Assembly: GCF_001439635.1 (NCBI RefSeq)
Contig: NZ_LMBZ01000006.1
Location: 128,376-192,375, forward strand
Reading direction: 5' to 3'
DNA: 64,000 nt
Origin: Solibacillus cecembensis
Lineage (GTDB): Bacteria; Bacillota; Bacilli; Bacillales_A; Planococcaceae
Notes under the pieces: model-generated
What the model was told of the DNA's origin: nothing
What the model saw: the letters and a program-made list of their open reading frames with translations, nothing else
Databases searched by the model: none
Position numbers and translations under genes: made by a program
Shown: piece by piece, positions 1-8,337 of the stretch
Numbering within the stretch: position 1 is the first letter of the stretch
Layout of the letters: the number at the start of each line of letters is the position of its first letter

Positions 1-1000
1 ATTCAGCAATGTTGTCAAATAACTCTATAAAAGTTTGCAGTGATTCATTTGTGTAAGTGTCATTTGGTGCATAAATGATTTTACCTTCAGTCACTGCCTT
101 TGTATTTTGAAGAGCAGGTGAATTATCAACTACATCCTTAGCAGGAATTTTCTCGTCTGTAGAATTTATTGAAGCATCACGATCTAGTACAAATAGCCAA
201 TCAGGATTACTCTGTGCAATAGCTTCAACAGAAACTTCATCACCTTGGTGGTTTGTAGAAGAATCTTCAACTTCTAATGCAGGAGTCCATCCAAAAATGT
301 CATACATTGGTCCCCAAACACGTCCAGAGTGTGGAGCTGAAAAACCAATATCTCCTCCAGAAACAATAATACTCATAACTTTATCTTTTCCATTATATGC
401 AGACTTAGCTTTTTCGACAGCTTGATCAAAATCAGCCGTCATTTTTTTAGCCTCTTCATTTTTATCAAAAATTTGTCCCAAAGTAATTGTCGAATCTTTA
501 AGTCCATTTACCAAATTTTCTCCAGGTGAACCAGCTTCCTTAGAAACATCAAAGCTTAGATCAATAACAGCTGCATTTGGTACTAGTTTTTTTATATCTT
601 CATAATAACTACCAAATCTTTGACCAACAATTACAAGTTCAGGGTTTACAGCTGCAATAATTTCAAGTTTTGGTTCACCATGGTTCCCAATATCTTGAAC
701 TTTCTCATCAGCTACATATGGTGAATCTGCAGGCATTACACCCTTTGGAACAGCCGCTAACTCAATATCCCAATTAGCTAAAGTTTCAAACGTTCTATTA
801 TCTAAAGCAACTACATTTTTAGGATTTACAGGAACCGTAACAGTTCCATGTGCATCAGTGATTTCTACTGTTGTAACCTCTGTAGTTTCTTTTTCTTTCT
901 CCTTAGCTTCAGTTTTAGCAGGTTCATTACTTGAATTTGAACAAGCTGCTAACACCAAAACAAACATTGCCATGATGACAGTTAATTTAAACTTTCTCAT
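1..1000 (-). CDS. Siderophore ABC transporter substrate-binding lipoprotein (YclQ/CeuA type), 3' end outside window
   Basis: The gene starts with ATG at 1000 and runs off the left edge, so the last residues are missing. Residues 1-20 form a lipoprotein signal ending in the lipobox LVLAAC, so Cys20 would be lipidated and the protein tethered outside the membrane. A Ser/Glu/Lys-rich linker follows, then a periplasmic-binding-protein fold of the FecB/TroA group. Stretches such as NPELVIVGQRFGSYYEDIKK and DWLFVLDRD resemble B. subtilis YclQ, the petrobactin-binding protein. It should deliver a ferric siderophore to a permease and ATPase, which probably lie left of the window. The AGAGAGG ribosome site lies 9 bases before the ATG. 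A perfect Fur box lies about 160 bp upstream. The exact siderophore is not shown by the sequence. Confidence 0.88.
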   Translation of the reverse strand, partial: MRKFKLTVIMAMFVLVLAACSNSSNEPAKTEAKEKEKETTEVTTVEITDAHGTVTVPVNPKNVVALDNRTFETLANWDIELAAVPKGVMPADSPYVADEKVQDIGNHGEPKLEIIAAVNPELVIVGQRFGSYYEDIKKLVPNAAVIDLSFDVSKEAGSPGENLVNGLKDSTITLGQIFDKNEEAKKMTADFDQAVEKAKSAYNGKDKVMSIIVSGGDIGFSAPHSGRVWGPMYDIFGWTPALEVEDSSTNHQGDEVSVEAIAQSNPDWLFVLDRDASINSTDEKIPAKDVVDNSPALQNTKAVTEGKIIYAPNDTYTNESLQTFIELFDNIAE

Positions 1001-1157
1001 ATTCTTATACCTCTCTCCTTGTGTGTAAACTTTATAGATTATTGAGTTGATAAAAATACTATCTATGTTTTATTTTTTTGCGCAATTTAAATAATAAATA
1101 TTTTTTATTTCACATAGTGCACAGTGACGACACAAAAAAATAACAACAACACCTAAG

Positions 1158-1172
1158 TGATAATGATTATCA
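1158..1172 (-). promoter_or_regulatory. Fur box
   Basis: The 15-mer TGATAATGATTATCA is an exact palindrome of the 7-1-7 Fur operator. It lies 158 bp upstream of the siderophore-binding lipoprotein gene, overlapping a TTGATA element that could serve as the -35 box. This implies repression by Fur when iron is sufficient. The long distance to the ATG implies an untranslated leader of roughly 120-140 nt. Confidence 0.85.
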
Positions 1173-1361
1173 ATTTCAATAACCTACTTAAGAATACCGA
1201 ATTTAAAAATATTGTCAACCCCTATAATTTTTACCAAATTATTATTCCATCATTTCAACTGATTTTAAAACAGTATTGCGCTTTCTAAATCCATTACTTC
1301 AATACAAGGTTCAAATCTTGCTACACCAACTGTCAAACAACTATTATTACTATCTGCATTG

Positions 1362-1416
1362 AAAAAAGCTGTGTAGAAAATTCCAATGAAAATTGGAATT
1401 TTCTACACAGCTTTTT
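1362..1416. repeat. Long hairpin H1 (dispersed hairpin family, terminator-like)
   Basis: A nearly perfect inverted repeat, AGCTGTGTAGAAAATTCCAAT, closes over the loop GAAA and ends in a T run. Related hairpins carrying GCTGTGCCGAAAATC or a similar arm are found near 5150, 8184 and 10966, so this is a small repeat family. It could work as a bidirectional terminator. It sits directly beside a degenerate copy of the rlmD 3' end at 1427-1462, the same arrangement as at 10966-11061. Confidence 0.7.
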
Positions 1417-1426
1417 TATTTTTTAA

Positions 1427-1462
1427 TCAAACCAATTTCAATCACGTGACAGCTTCACAATG
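1427..1462 (-). repeat. Degenerate copy of the rlmD 3' end (possible old attachment site)
   Basis: Read on the minus strand, the segment starts with the codons for HCEAV and ends at a TGA. It matches 29 of 36 bases of the copy at 11026-11061 and shares CATTGTGAAGCTGT exactly with the intact rlmD gene. The Trp codon of the WLEL end has become TGA. It lies in the same orientation as rlmD (13388-14755) and next to hairpin H1. A displaced gene end left by an integration event explains this best; chance similarity over 36 bases is less likely. Confidence 0.55.
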
Positions 1463-1654
1463 GTACATTAGTCATTCTCTATATAAATTCGCAATACTCT
1501 TATCAAAAGAATGTCATTATCCCCTGAAGAATATTACCGTTCTCAAACATTTTAATTACATAAAACAATACGGAAATAGCAATGGAAAAAATTGATATCC
1601 AACCAGATTTCCTCACGATTTATATATCCTATTCGTTGAAGTAAAACATTTTAA

Positions 1655-2632
1655 CTAATTTGTAATTATTTTTACATACATTCCTTTAGTAGCTTTTTCA
1701 CATGCTGTTTGGTTCATTTTCCCAACTTCTTCTGAAAGTAAAGATGCTTTAATTAACTCTTTACCATTGAAAACAGCAGGGTCAATCAAACGAATTTTAT
1801 TTTTTCGATGGAAATCGTAATTAGTTATATCCTCTTGTACTTTCACGTTTTGATTAAGTCTTCTAAAATGTTCTTGTATCTCTTTATCTTTTGATGATTT
1901 TATTACTTCAATCAGTTCATCATCTTCCCCAAGAAAGTCATCAAGCTTAATAACCTCTTTGTCTAAAGCTAATCTTAATGTCTTTGCTAAAGTGTCATTG
2001 CCATATATATTTAAAGGATCCATAAAGAAGCCAATCACTTCTTTATAATACGTTTCGACAAACCATTCCGCTATTTCAATACTTTGGACATACATTTTTC
2101 CTTCAATAACTGTTAAATCACTTAAAAATGTTTGAATATCTTTTAAAGAAATATGCCCATATTCATACATATCTCGTAAAGTAGAATCCACTCTATCTGC
2201 ACATAATTCAGGGGCAGGCTGTTCAAGTAATGTCCACCTTGAATCATCAAATAATATATCCTCATATTTGTAATGATATTTCTCCAAAATAGTTGGTATT
2301 TCAGAGTTTATAATCACAGATTTATAAATTGTCTCATGATAATCCTCCTTTTTATTATCAAAAACAAAATCAACCACATGAGAAAAAGCGGTGTGCGATA
2401 CATCATGGAGCAATCCAGCAATTTGCTCCTCAATTGATCCACCGAGTTTTTTAATAAGCAGCATTACGCCAACTGAATGATCAAACCGAGTTTCATTCCA
2501 CTTTTCATTAACTAAATAACTTGCTCCTCCTTGATGAATCCCCTTTAACCTTTGCATAGGTTTACTTGCTATTAAATCTTCTAATACCTTTTCTATTTCA
2601 AATTTCCCGTAAATTTTATCTGTAATAATCAC
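1655..2632 (-). CDS. HD-domain phosphohydrolase (SAMHD1/dGTPase-like)
   Basis: The 325-residue protein carries the metal-binding HD signature: His52 in RFDHSVG, the His76-Asp77 pair in LLHDVSHTAFSH, and Asp146 in CADRVD. This spacing is typical of the YwfO/SAMHD1-like group, which hydrolyse nucleotides or related phosphoesters. There is no signal peptide, so it is cytosolic. The C-terminal half, about residues 190-325, is rich in charged helices and I do not recognise it. It stands alone between the degenerate rlmD end and an unknown gene, inside the accessory region. The substrate cannot be read from sequence. A role in nucleotide-pool control or phage defence is possible but only inferred. 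Confidence 0.8.
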   Translation of the reverse strand: MIITDKIYGKFEIEKVLEDLIASKPMQRLKGIHQGGASYLVNEKWNETRFDHSVGVMLLIKKLGGSIEEQIAGLLHDVSHTAFSHVVDFVFDNKKEDYHETIYKSVIINSEIPTILEKYHYKYEDILFDDSRWTLLEQPAPELCADRVDSTLRDMYEYGHISLKDIQTFLSDLTVIEGKMYVQSIEIAEWFVETYYKEVIGFFMDPLNIYGNDTLAKTLRLALDKEVIKLDDFLGEDDELIEVIKSSKDKEIQEHFRRLNQNVKVQEDITNYDFHRKNKIRLIDPAVFNGKELIKASLLSEEVGKMNQTACEKATKGMYVKIITN

Positions 2633-2719
2633 ACCAATACTCCTTTTCAGTACAAAAGCTTTTTATATTCCCTGATTAAATAAGTGAATGGCATCTGTAA
2701 GTACTTATCTATTTAATAT

Positions 2720-3325
2720 TCATTCCAGCTGCAGGACAACCTCAAGACCTGTTGGCTTTTCTCTAAAGGTATCGTTATATTCTCTAAAAACTAATTCAAG
2801 TTCCGAAACATCATCTGGTAACGGTGGAGAAACTATAAATTTGTAGGCGTCCGTTCCTATTGAACCTTTTCTACCATCCGCGCGACAATCGTAGTCTCCT
2901 TTTAATAACAATTCAAATACACTTCGACGACTATGTATGTCCATCGGTAATTCATCGGTACCATCCCAATCAACATTAAGACGGAGAACGCTGGCATTTT
3001 CATACTGTCGAATGAACATTACTGAGTAAAAACGGTCATTTATTTCAACAGACTTTAAAACGGGTATGTGCTTTCGAAAGCCGATTGGATCTACACGCGG
3101 TTTAAAGTAGTCCACTAACCTCACAGATCCAAATAATGAACTTAAATATTCTTCGTATAGGTCATATTTTTCAGCCCAATTTGCGATGACTTCTTTTGGT
3201 GGAAATCCTGAATAATTATTCGAAATGTCCTTACGTTTTTTTAGCATTTCACAAATTTGTTCATCTATCGAAAAAAGTCTTTCATCATATTTATCTGTTT
3301 GGCGTTCAAACGGTGATGGTTGCAT
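2720..3325 (-). CDS. Hypothetical protein, 201 residues
   Basis: I do not recognise this family. I place the start at 3325 (MQPSPFER) because a perfect GAGGAGG stands 6 bases before that ATG; the longer frame beginning at a TTG at 3340 would make the ribosome site itself coding. The N-terminal 60 residues are helical and charged (SIDEQICEMLKKRKDISN). The remainder looks like a beta-rich domain with DWDGTDELPMD and ending in LEVVLQLE. There is no signal peptide or membrane segment. It follows the HD gene by 87 bp on the same strand and may share its transcript only by read-through from upstream. The product is probably cytosolic; its function is unknown. Confidence 0.7.
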   Translation of the reverse strand: MQPSPFERQTDKYDERLFSIDEQICEMLKKRKDISNNYSGFPPKEVIANWAEKYDLYEEYLSSLFGSVRLVDYFKPRVDPIGFRKHIPVLKSVEINDRFYSVMFIRQYENASVLRLNVDWDGTDELPMDIHSRRSVFELLLKGDYDCRADGRKGSIGTDAYKFIVSPPLPDDVSELELVFREYNDTFREKPTGLEVVLQLE

Positions 3326-3431
3326 TGTTTTCCTCCTCAAATTTCATATTCAAACTAAAACCATACGAAATTGCACCTTTCGTTCAATAACTTCAACAAA
3401 GATATCTTTAATCCTTTTTTGAACAACAAAA

Positions 3432-3464
3432 AAAAACGAATCCCTTAATGGAAATTCGTTTTTT
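3432..3464 (-). terminator. Intrinsic terminator after the glycosidase gene
   Basis: The inverted repeat AAACGAATCCC/GGAAATTCGTTT with a five-base loop is flanked by A and T runs on both sides. It lies 9 bp beyond the stop codon of the glycosidase gene. Confidence 0.7.
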
Positions 3465-3472
3465 AACTCAAG

Positions 3473-5053
3473 CTACAGCGATCCCTTTTTAAAAGTAATC
3501 GTTTTTCTTACTGCCTCTCGATTTTTGGAGTCAAATACAATTACATCTAATCTATTTTCCCCTTTTAACAGAGTTTGATGCTCTAGCTTAAATGAAAATG
3601 GGTATTGGGTACTTTCAGATAAAAATTTATTATTTAATTTATACACTACTTTGCTAATGTATGGGTCATATGTTTTTATAAAACCTTGGCCCGTAACGGT
3701 TTGTTTCACACTTAAACCTTGCAGTGAAACAGCAGTATTGCCCACATCTTCGCCTTTCTTTGCATAGGGTCCATTAACAACATCAGACTGGAAATAAGGA
3801 TTTTGTACAATATTTTTATATGCTTGGAGAACAGCTGGTTTTTCCGTCAAACTAAAGTTGTTCAAGCGACGATCTGCCGCTACATATGGTGCTTGCAACG
3901 TATTCACATTGAACCAATGAACAGCTTTCACTCTTGGATACTTCATTCGTAAACCGTGATAGAACATATTCATTTTCGTAATGCCGAATTTTGTCTTATC
4001 ATTATTGCCAACAGAAGTAAAATGACTCGCTCCGAATTCCCCAATCATGATTGGCTTGCGTTTGGCATACGTTTCATAAATCGGATCGAGCAAATTCAAA
4101 GGATTGACTTGCTCTGCTGGTTCACTAGATTTACCGTTGAAAAAAGGAACGCTATATAAATTGACGCCAACCCAATCTACCCATGCATCGCCCGGATAGT
4201 AAATGTCAATCTTATCAGCAGGAACACTATTAGGAACCCAAGCCATTGCTACATTTTTGGCATCTTCCTTCATTATTTTTGAAACAAGTTGGAACTTTTG
4301 TTTATATAGCGTAGGATCACCATTCCATTTCACCCATGGCCCATTCATTTCTGAGGCAAACCGTAAAAAAATCGGTATGCCGGATTCATTTGCATCACGA
4401 GCAAATTTACGTAAATATGCATCATCCTTCACTGCATTCAAACCTAATCCTGGCTCTAAAGCTAGATGAATGGCACCACCAGCCTCTTTTACTGCCTTTG
4501 CAAATTCAGTTGGGAAGTCCTGACCGTATTTGTGATAATTATAGAAAATTGCATGTTTCTTGCCTGTTACATTGTTGAAATTGGTATATTTGTTGCCACC
4601 CTTTTTCAGGCTTTCATCCTGCTCAACATAAGCACCAAAATACATCCCTGTTGCAGGCTCATATTTTGCCAATGCACTCGAAGGCGCTTTCGTCTTTGCG
4701 TCTATATAAATATTTATTTCAGAATTCAGAGCATCCGCTTTAGCCTTTACCGCTAAATAGGTTTGCGTATCACCGCGCTTTTTATGTATGTTTGCCTCTT
4801 GATAATAAGTATTTGCGGCTTTTTGGAATTCATTATTTTTCTCATATGCTTCGCCAAGTTTTCGCAATGTACTCGCTATCGGAGAAATTTTCGCGGCTTT
4901 TTCCAGCTTAACAATCGCTTCCTTGACCTCCCCTTTATTGAGTAAATCAACCCCCTGTTGGTAAAGTTTCCAGTCACTTGCCTCCGCATTTGAAGTGGGT
5001 ATAAAACTGATAAATAAAACAATTGTTAAGATTAATGCACTATACTTTCTAAT
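3473..5053 (-). CDS. Secreted GH26-like glycoside hydrolase with TPR-like N-terminus; apparent ATT start
   Basis: The full reading frame extends to 5053, where the codon is ATT. It has AAGGGTG seven bases upstream and is followed by a clear signal peptide (RKYSALILTIVLF... ending SNAEA). No ATG, GTG or TTG exists between the upstream in-frame stop and this peptide. The next usable start, TTG at 4867, would delete the signal. Residues about 27-110 look like one or two TPR helical pairs. Residues about 135-345 form a GH26-type barrel: acid/base Glu235 in FASEMNGPW and nucleophile Glu339 in IGEFG. The last 100 residues look like an Ig-like beta domain. It probably cleaves beta-mannan or a related exopolysaccharide outside the cell. 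The gene stands alone with its own terminator. Confidence 0.8.
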   Translation of the reverse strand: MRKYSALILTIVLFISFIPTSNAEASDWKLYQQGVDLLNKGEVKEAIVKLEKAAKISPIASTLRKLGEAYEKNNEFQKAANTYYQEANIHKKRGDTQTYLAVKAKADALNSEINIYIDAKTKAPSSALAKYEPATGMYFGAYVEQDESLKKGGNKYTNFNNVTGKKHAIFYNYHKYGQDFPTEFAKAVKEAGGAIHLALEPGLGLNAVKDDAYLRKFARDANESGIPIFLRFASEMNGPWVKWNGDPTLYKQKFQLVSKIMKEDAKNVAMAWVPNSVPADKIDIYYPGDAWVDWVGVNLYSVPFFNGKSSEPAEQVNPLNLLDPIYETYAKRKPIMIGEFGASHFTSVGNNDKTKFGITKMNMFYHGLRMKYPRVKAVHWFNVNTLQAPYVAADRRLNNFSLTEKPAVLQAYKNIVQNPYFQSDVVNGPYAKKGEDVGNTAVSLQGLSVKQTVTGQGFIKTYDPYISKVVYKLNNKFLSESTQYPFSFKLEHQTLLKGENRLDVIVFDSKNREAVRKTITFKKGSL

Positions 5054-5149
5054 TGTAACGCACCCTTTCTTGAAAATATTTCAAATAATATGGTATCACA
5101 AAATAATTAGGTATGCTTCATAGTTTGGAAAATTTTCCACAAAAAAAGA

Positions 5150-5191
5150 CTGCACCAAAAACTCCGATGATAATCGAAATTTTTGGCACAG
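5150..5191. repeat. Long hairpin H2 (same family as H1), likely terminator
   Basis: CTGCACCAAAAACTCCGAT pairs with ATCGAAATTTTTGGCACAG, with the differences mostly covered by G-U pairs. An A-run precedes it on the plus strand, giving a U-run for minus-strand transcripts. It lies 36 bp past the stop of the ATPase gene. Confidence 0.6.
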
Positions 5192-5227
5192 TGTAGCTAA
5201 ATCAGCTATTTCACACTTTCAACCTTA

Positions 5228-6295
5228 TTAATATTGAAATAACTCAGCCGTTCGTTTATTAAATTCATCTAAATTTAATGCAGCATCAATCGCTTCACGA
5301 ACTTTTCTTTCTTCCTCGGTAAATAACTTGGCGAAATGTCTTGCCTCAGCGATTGCAGCTTTATATTTAATAGTAATGTCATTAATATTATTTTCTTCTG
5401 CTTCTGTTGGATGGCAATGCTTGGCGATATCAAAAATCTCATCGCCGGAACGTTTTTCTTCCGGGAAATATACATGCGGCTCTGTGCTATCAAATATACA
5501 GAAATTCAATTCAGGCAAAATCACCATATCAATGGAATTGGAGTCTAAACCACACCACACAAGCTGTGCGTCATACCCCCGCTGCAATGCTTCGTTCGCC
5601 AATTTTTTCATCATCGAAGACTTTCCTGTACCTGGATAGCCCTTGATGAACAATCGTTTTTCAAGATTTTGCGTGATACTTTGAAGTGTATCACGAGCCC
5701 CTTCTGGCGTTAATGTCCCAAGCAAGCGATGTGTTAACTTTGCGGACTTCTCTAATTGGGTCTCTCCAAAAAGCCGCTTTGTTAAATCCGCATACTGTTG
5801 ATTTAATCCATTCCAATCCATACTTCTTCTCGTCTCTACTTCCCAATCATCATGAATGCGAATGGCTTTTGAAAGTGAGCTAAAGCATTTCTCATAATGC
5901 GCTTGCTTTAATTTGGTGATCGAATGCAACTGTATATTTGAAGAAACCTTTTGCTCATCTAAACAATCATATAGGGAGACTACATGATCCCGATCACCAA
6001 TAATTATTGGTTCAAGCGATGGATTTGATGCCGCAAGAAATAATATGGAAAAAGGCGCTTTTACAAAAGTCGCTTCAATGGACTGTTCAAATAAAGGGTC
6101 ATGGAAATATTCGATTTCAGCACCCTTATCATGATAGTAGGACCCTAGTTTTTGGAGTAGCTCAGAAATTTTAAAGCCATGTGCACCTTTAAGAAGATAC
6201 ACTGTTTTTGCTTCATTCATAACTTCTTTATATACATTTTTTATTCCCTGCCCCGTCATCGCCTGCCCAAAGAAATGGGTAATTGTACTACTCAA
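5228..6295 (-). CDS. Two-domain P-loop ATPase, PRK06851-like
   Basis: The 355-residue protein resembles the PRK06851 family of Bacillales ATPases, which contain two related nucleotide-binding halves. The second half has an intact Walker A motif, KGYPGTGKSS (about residues 218-227), followed by LVWCGLDSNSIDMVILPELN and EPHVYFP, typical of the family. At the equivalent place in the first half the motif is degenerate (KGAHGFKISELL, about residues 36-47), so this half probably does not bind ATP. There is no signal or membrane segment. The gene is monocistronic, ended by hairpin H2. The cellular role of the family is not known to me. Confidence 0.7.
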   Translation of the reverse strand: MSSTITHFFGQAMTGQGIKNVYKEVMNEAKTVYLLKGAHGFKISELLQKLGSYYHDKGAEIEYFHDPLFEQSIEATFVKAPFSILFLAASNPSLEPIIIGDRDHVVSLYDCLDEQKVSSNIQLHSITKLKQAHYEKCFSSLSKAIRIHDDWEVETRRSMDWNGLNQQYADLTKRLFGETQLEKSAKLTHRLLGTLTPEGARDTLQSITQNLEKRLFIKGYPGTGKSSMMKKLANEALQRGYDAQLVWCGLDSNSIDMVILPELNFCIFDSTEPHVYFPEEKRSGDEIFDIAKHCHPTEAEENNINDITIKYKAAIAEARHFAKLFTEEERKVREAIDAALNLDEFNKRTAELFQY

Positions 6296-6539
6296 AACTT
6301 CATCCTTCCATCATTGTCTTATACCTATTTTTATGTTAAGAACCTGAAAAAGGTGCCACGATGAGATTGTTGAATGGCTGCCTATGTTTTGTTCAGGTGC
6401 GGTTTTGATAATTTATTTTATTTTTCGTGCAAAATAAAGAAAGCTGATATGCTCATCTATACGAGAATTTTTCTGTTCTGTACATTTTTAGTCTTACATA
6501 ACACCTTTTCTTGATGTTCTATTAGTTCGATTAACTAAA

Positions 6540-7352
6540 CTAGTTTTCTTCTATAAGCATTTGAAGCTGACAATTATAGTTTTCTGTATCAAAAAAATCA
6601 TTAAATAACTCTACTTCAATACAGCTTTTAACATTTATATTTTTTGCTTTTATATACTTAATTATTTTGCTTATACTTTCCTTCTCATCGTCCTTACTAT
6701 AGGCTATGGTTACATACTTCCCCTTAGGTATTATCATTACACTGTCATCGACTTCTATCCTTTGATTTTGCCTTAGTCCATTAAACACATATTTCGGTTC
6801 TGTATTCCCATTCATATCAAAACTATATATTATGCCTCGCTCCATCGTCATTTCTAAATTTTTCTCTGTTATAACTTTGTCTAAATCAGAATAAGAAAGT
6901 AACTCTTTTAAACTCCCTACTTCTTTACATGGAGAAAAAATTATGTACCGCTCTTCTAAAACTTCAATATTTACTTCATTATTATTTAATATATCCTTAC
7001 AATGTTCTACAAAAACATTAATATCATCAATATTTGCAATTACTTCTTTCATCTTATTAATATTTTCTTGTGCTTCATGCTTCTTTATTTTTAGAAACTC
7101 TAATAATCCGTCCGTATTACATTTCCTAAAAACTTCTTGTAGTTCCGCAATGCTAACACCGATTACTCTGCACCCTTTAATAATATCAATCGTAATAAAT
7201 TGGTCTATGGAATAATATCTAAAACCTGTAGTATCATCAATATATTTAGGTATAAGAATGCCCACCTTATGATAATATCGTAACGCTTTTATCGTAATTC
7301 CTTTGATTTTAGCAACTTCTCCAATAGAAAATAAATTTCCGATTACAAACAT
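6540..7352 (-). CDS. MerR-family transcription regulator with GyrI-like effector domain
   Basis: Residues 7-75 form a MerR winged helix (FSIGEVAKIKGITIKALRYY, then GFRYYSIDQF). A coiled dimer helix (about 75-125) and a C-terminal GyrI/BmrR-like ligand-binding domain follow. Such proteins activate multidrug or stress genes when a small molecule binds. A MerR-type inverted repeat with a TATAAT box lies immediately upstream, so it very probably controls its own promoter and perhaps the divergent acetyltransferase gene at 7467. The start is odd: the ATG abuts the AAAGGAG ribosome site. An ATC at 7343, nine bases after that site, would give the more usual N-terminus (x-G-N-L-F-S-I-G-E-V), so the true start is uncertain. 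Confidence 0.85.
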   Translation of the reverse strand: MFVIGNLFSIGEVAKIKGITIKALRYYHKVGILIPKYIDDTTGFRYYSIDQFITIDIIKGCRVIGVSIAELQEVFRKCNTDGLLEFLKIKKHEAQENINKMKEVIANIDDINVFVEHCKDILNNNEVNIEVLEERYIIFSPCKEVGSLKELLSYSDLDKVITEKNLEMTMERGIIYSFDMNGNTEPKYVFNGLRQNQRIEVDDSVMIIPKGKYVTIAYSKDDEKESISKIIKYIKAKNINVKSCIEVELFNDFFDTENYNCQLQMLIEEN

Positions 7353-7369
7353 CTCCTTTCAAGTACTTT

Positions 7370-7392
7370 ATTATAGACTCTCCCCTTAGAGT
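7370..7392 (-). promoter_or_regulatory. MerR-type operator and -10 box in the divergent 6540/7467 region
   Basis: ACTCTCCCCTTAGAGT is an inverted repeat with arms ACTCT and AGAGT of the kind bound by MerR-family dimers. On the minus strand it is followed directly by TATAAT, so the operator fills the -35/-10 spacer, as MerR activators require. The predicted transcript starts only about 11 bases before the regulator's ATG. Confidence 0.6.
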
Positions 7393-7466
7393 ATATTTTA
7401 TACTTTCTATTAGCTAGTAATGATAGCGTACAAAATTCTAATATTTGAAAAGGTCGTGTATATAAC

Positions 7467-8099
7467 ATGGATAATTTAACATATAGAGAGTTAGCAAATA
7501 AAGATCATGAACGTGTGAAAGAAATGATTCGTGATGCATTTGGATTTGGTGAGTTTATTGAGGATAAGAAGTTTTTGGATTCTATATTAAATATGTATCT
7601 CCATATGTGTATTTTAGATAGTTCCTTTAGTAAAGTTGCTGTAAAAGATAACAAGGTCATCGGTATTATTTTAGGTAGTGCAAAAAAGGATAAGATTCGC
7701 CTTCCTAAATCTCGTAGCCTTTTAATCATGGTCTCTACATTATTCAAAATAATGATCACAAGCAAAAAGAATAAAAAATTATTTAAAGCATTTTCAAAAA
7801 TTCAAGGTATTTATAAAGAACTTATCCAAGGAAAACAGGATTCTTTTCAAGGATGTATTCAATTATTTATTGTATCTGAAGAATCTAGAGGGCTTGGGGT
7901 TGGTAAAAGTTTGATAGCGGATGTATCTTTTTATATGCAAAGTATGGACGTAGAATCTATGTATCTATATACAGATACTAATTGTAACTACGGGTTTTAT
8001 GATAGCCAAAACTTTAAACGCTTAAATGAAAAGGAAATTTATATGGATGCAGCTAAAGAAAAATTTACTGTATTTTTATATGGCTACGACTTTAATTGA
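7467..8099 (+). CDS. GNAT-family N-acetyltransferase
   Basis: The 210-residue protein has the acetyl-CoA-binding motif A as IVSEESRGLGVGKSLI (about residues 135-150), with the R-G-x-G-x-G signature, and a typical C-terminal YxxxGF-like segment (NYGFYDSQNFKRL). It probably acetylates a small molecule or protein amine in the cytosol. It is transcribed divergently from the MerR regulator, a layout common for drug-modifying enzymes under MerR control, so it is a plausible target of that regulator. The ribosome site is weak. Very low GC fits the accessory region. Confidence 0.8.
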   Translation: MDNLTYRELANKDHERVKEMIRDAFGFGEFIEDKKFLDSILNMYLHMCILDSSFSKVAVKDNKVIGIILGSAKKDKIRLPKSRSLLIMVSTLFKIMITSKKNKKLFKAFSKIQGIYKELIQGKQDSFQGCIQLFIVSEESRGLGVGKSLIADVSFYMQSMDVESMYLYTDTNCNYGFYDSQNFKRLNEKEIYMDAAKEKFTVFLYGYDFN

Positions 8100-8183
8100 T
8101 TTTAAATACAGTAATCTAACATTCGGCTACTATCAATGAAGAGGAACTTAATAGCCTGCACCAGATACAATTACTATTTAAAA

Positions 8184-8228
8184 AGCCGTGCCGAAAATCC
8201 TAATAAAAATCAGATTTTCGGCACAGCT
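8184..8228. repeat. Long hairpin H3 (GCTGTGCCGAAAATC family)
   Basis: AGCCGTGCCGAAAATC pairs with GATTTTCGGCACAGCT with one mismatch. The preceding 40 bases (plus strand, reading LNSLHQ...KKPCRKS then stop) resemble those before hairpin H4 (NDLHQ...KKLCRKS then stop). The repeated unit is therefore longer than the hairpin and may include the end of a lost gene. It can act as terminator for the acetyltransferase gene. Confidence 0.65.
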
Positions 8229-8337
8229 ACAACAATAAATTGTCTTATGAAAGATGTATAGATATCTATTGTAGTCTATCTAGCTAACATGAACTTTGTT
8301 ACTGAAGAGAGCTCGCTAGCCCTTTCTCCGTTCCTAA

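Noticed and set aside
1386..1595. Plus-strand open frame of 69 codons
   Set aside because: It begins inside hairpin H1 and crosses the rlmD-end remnant; there is no ribosome site and the sequence looks random.
3466..3482. Another rlmD-end copy after the glycosidase gene (AACTCAAGCTACAGC)
   Set aside because: The similarity is short, contains the real glycosidase stop codon, and does not keep the HCEAV reading frame.
5190..5227. rlmD-end copy next to hairpin H2
   Set aside because: No HCEAV-like frame or CATTGTGA sequence was found in these bases.
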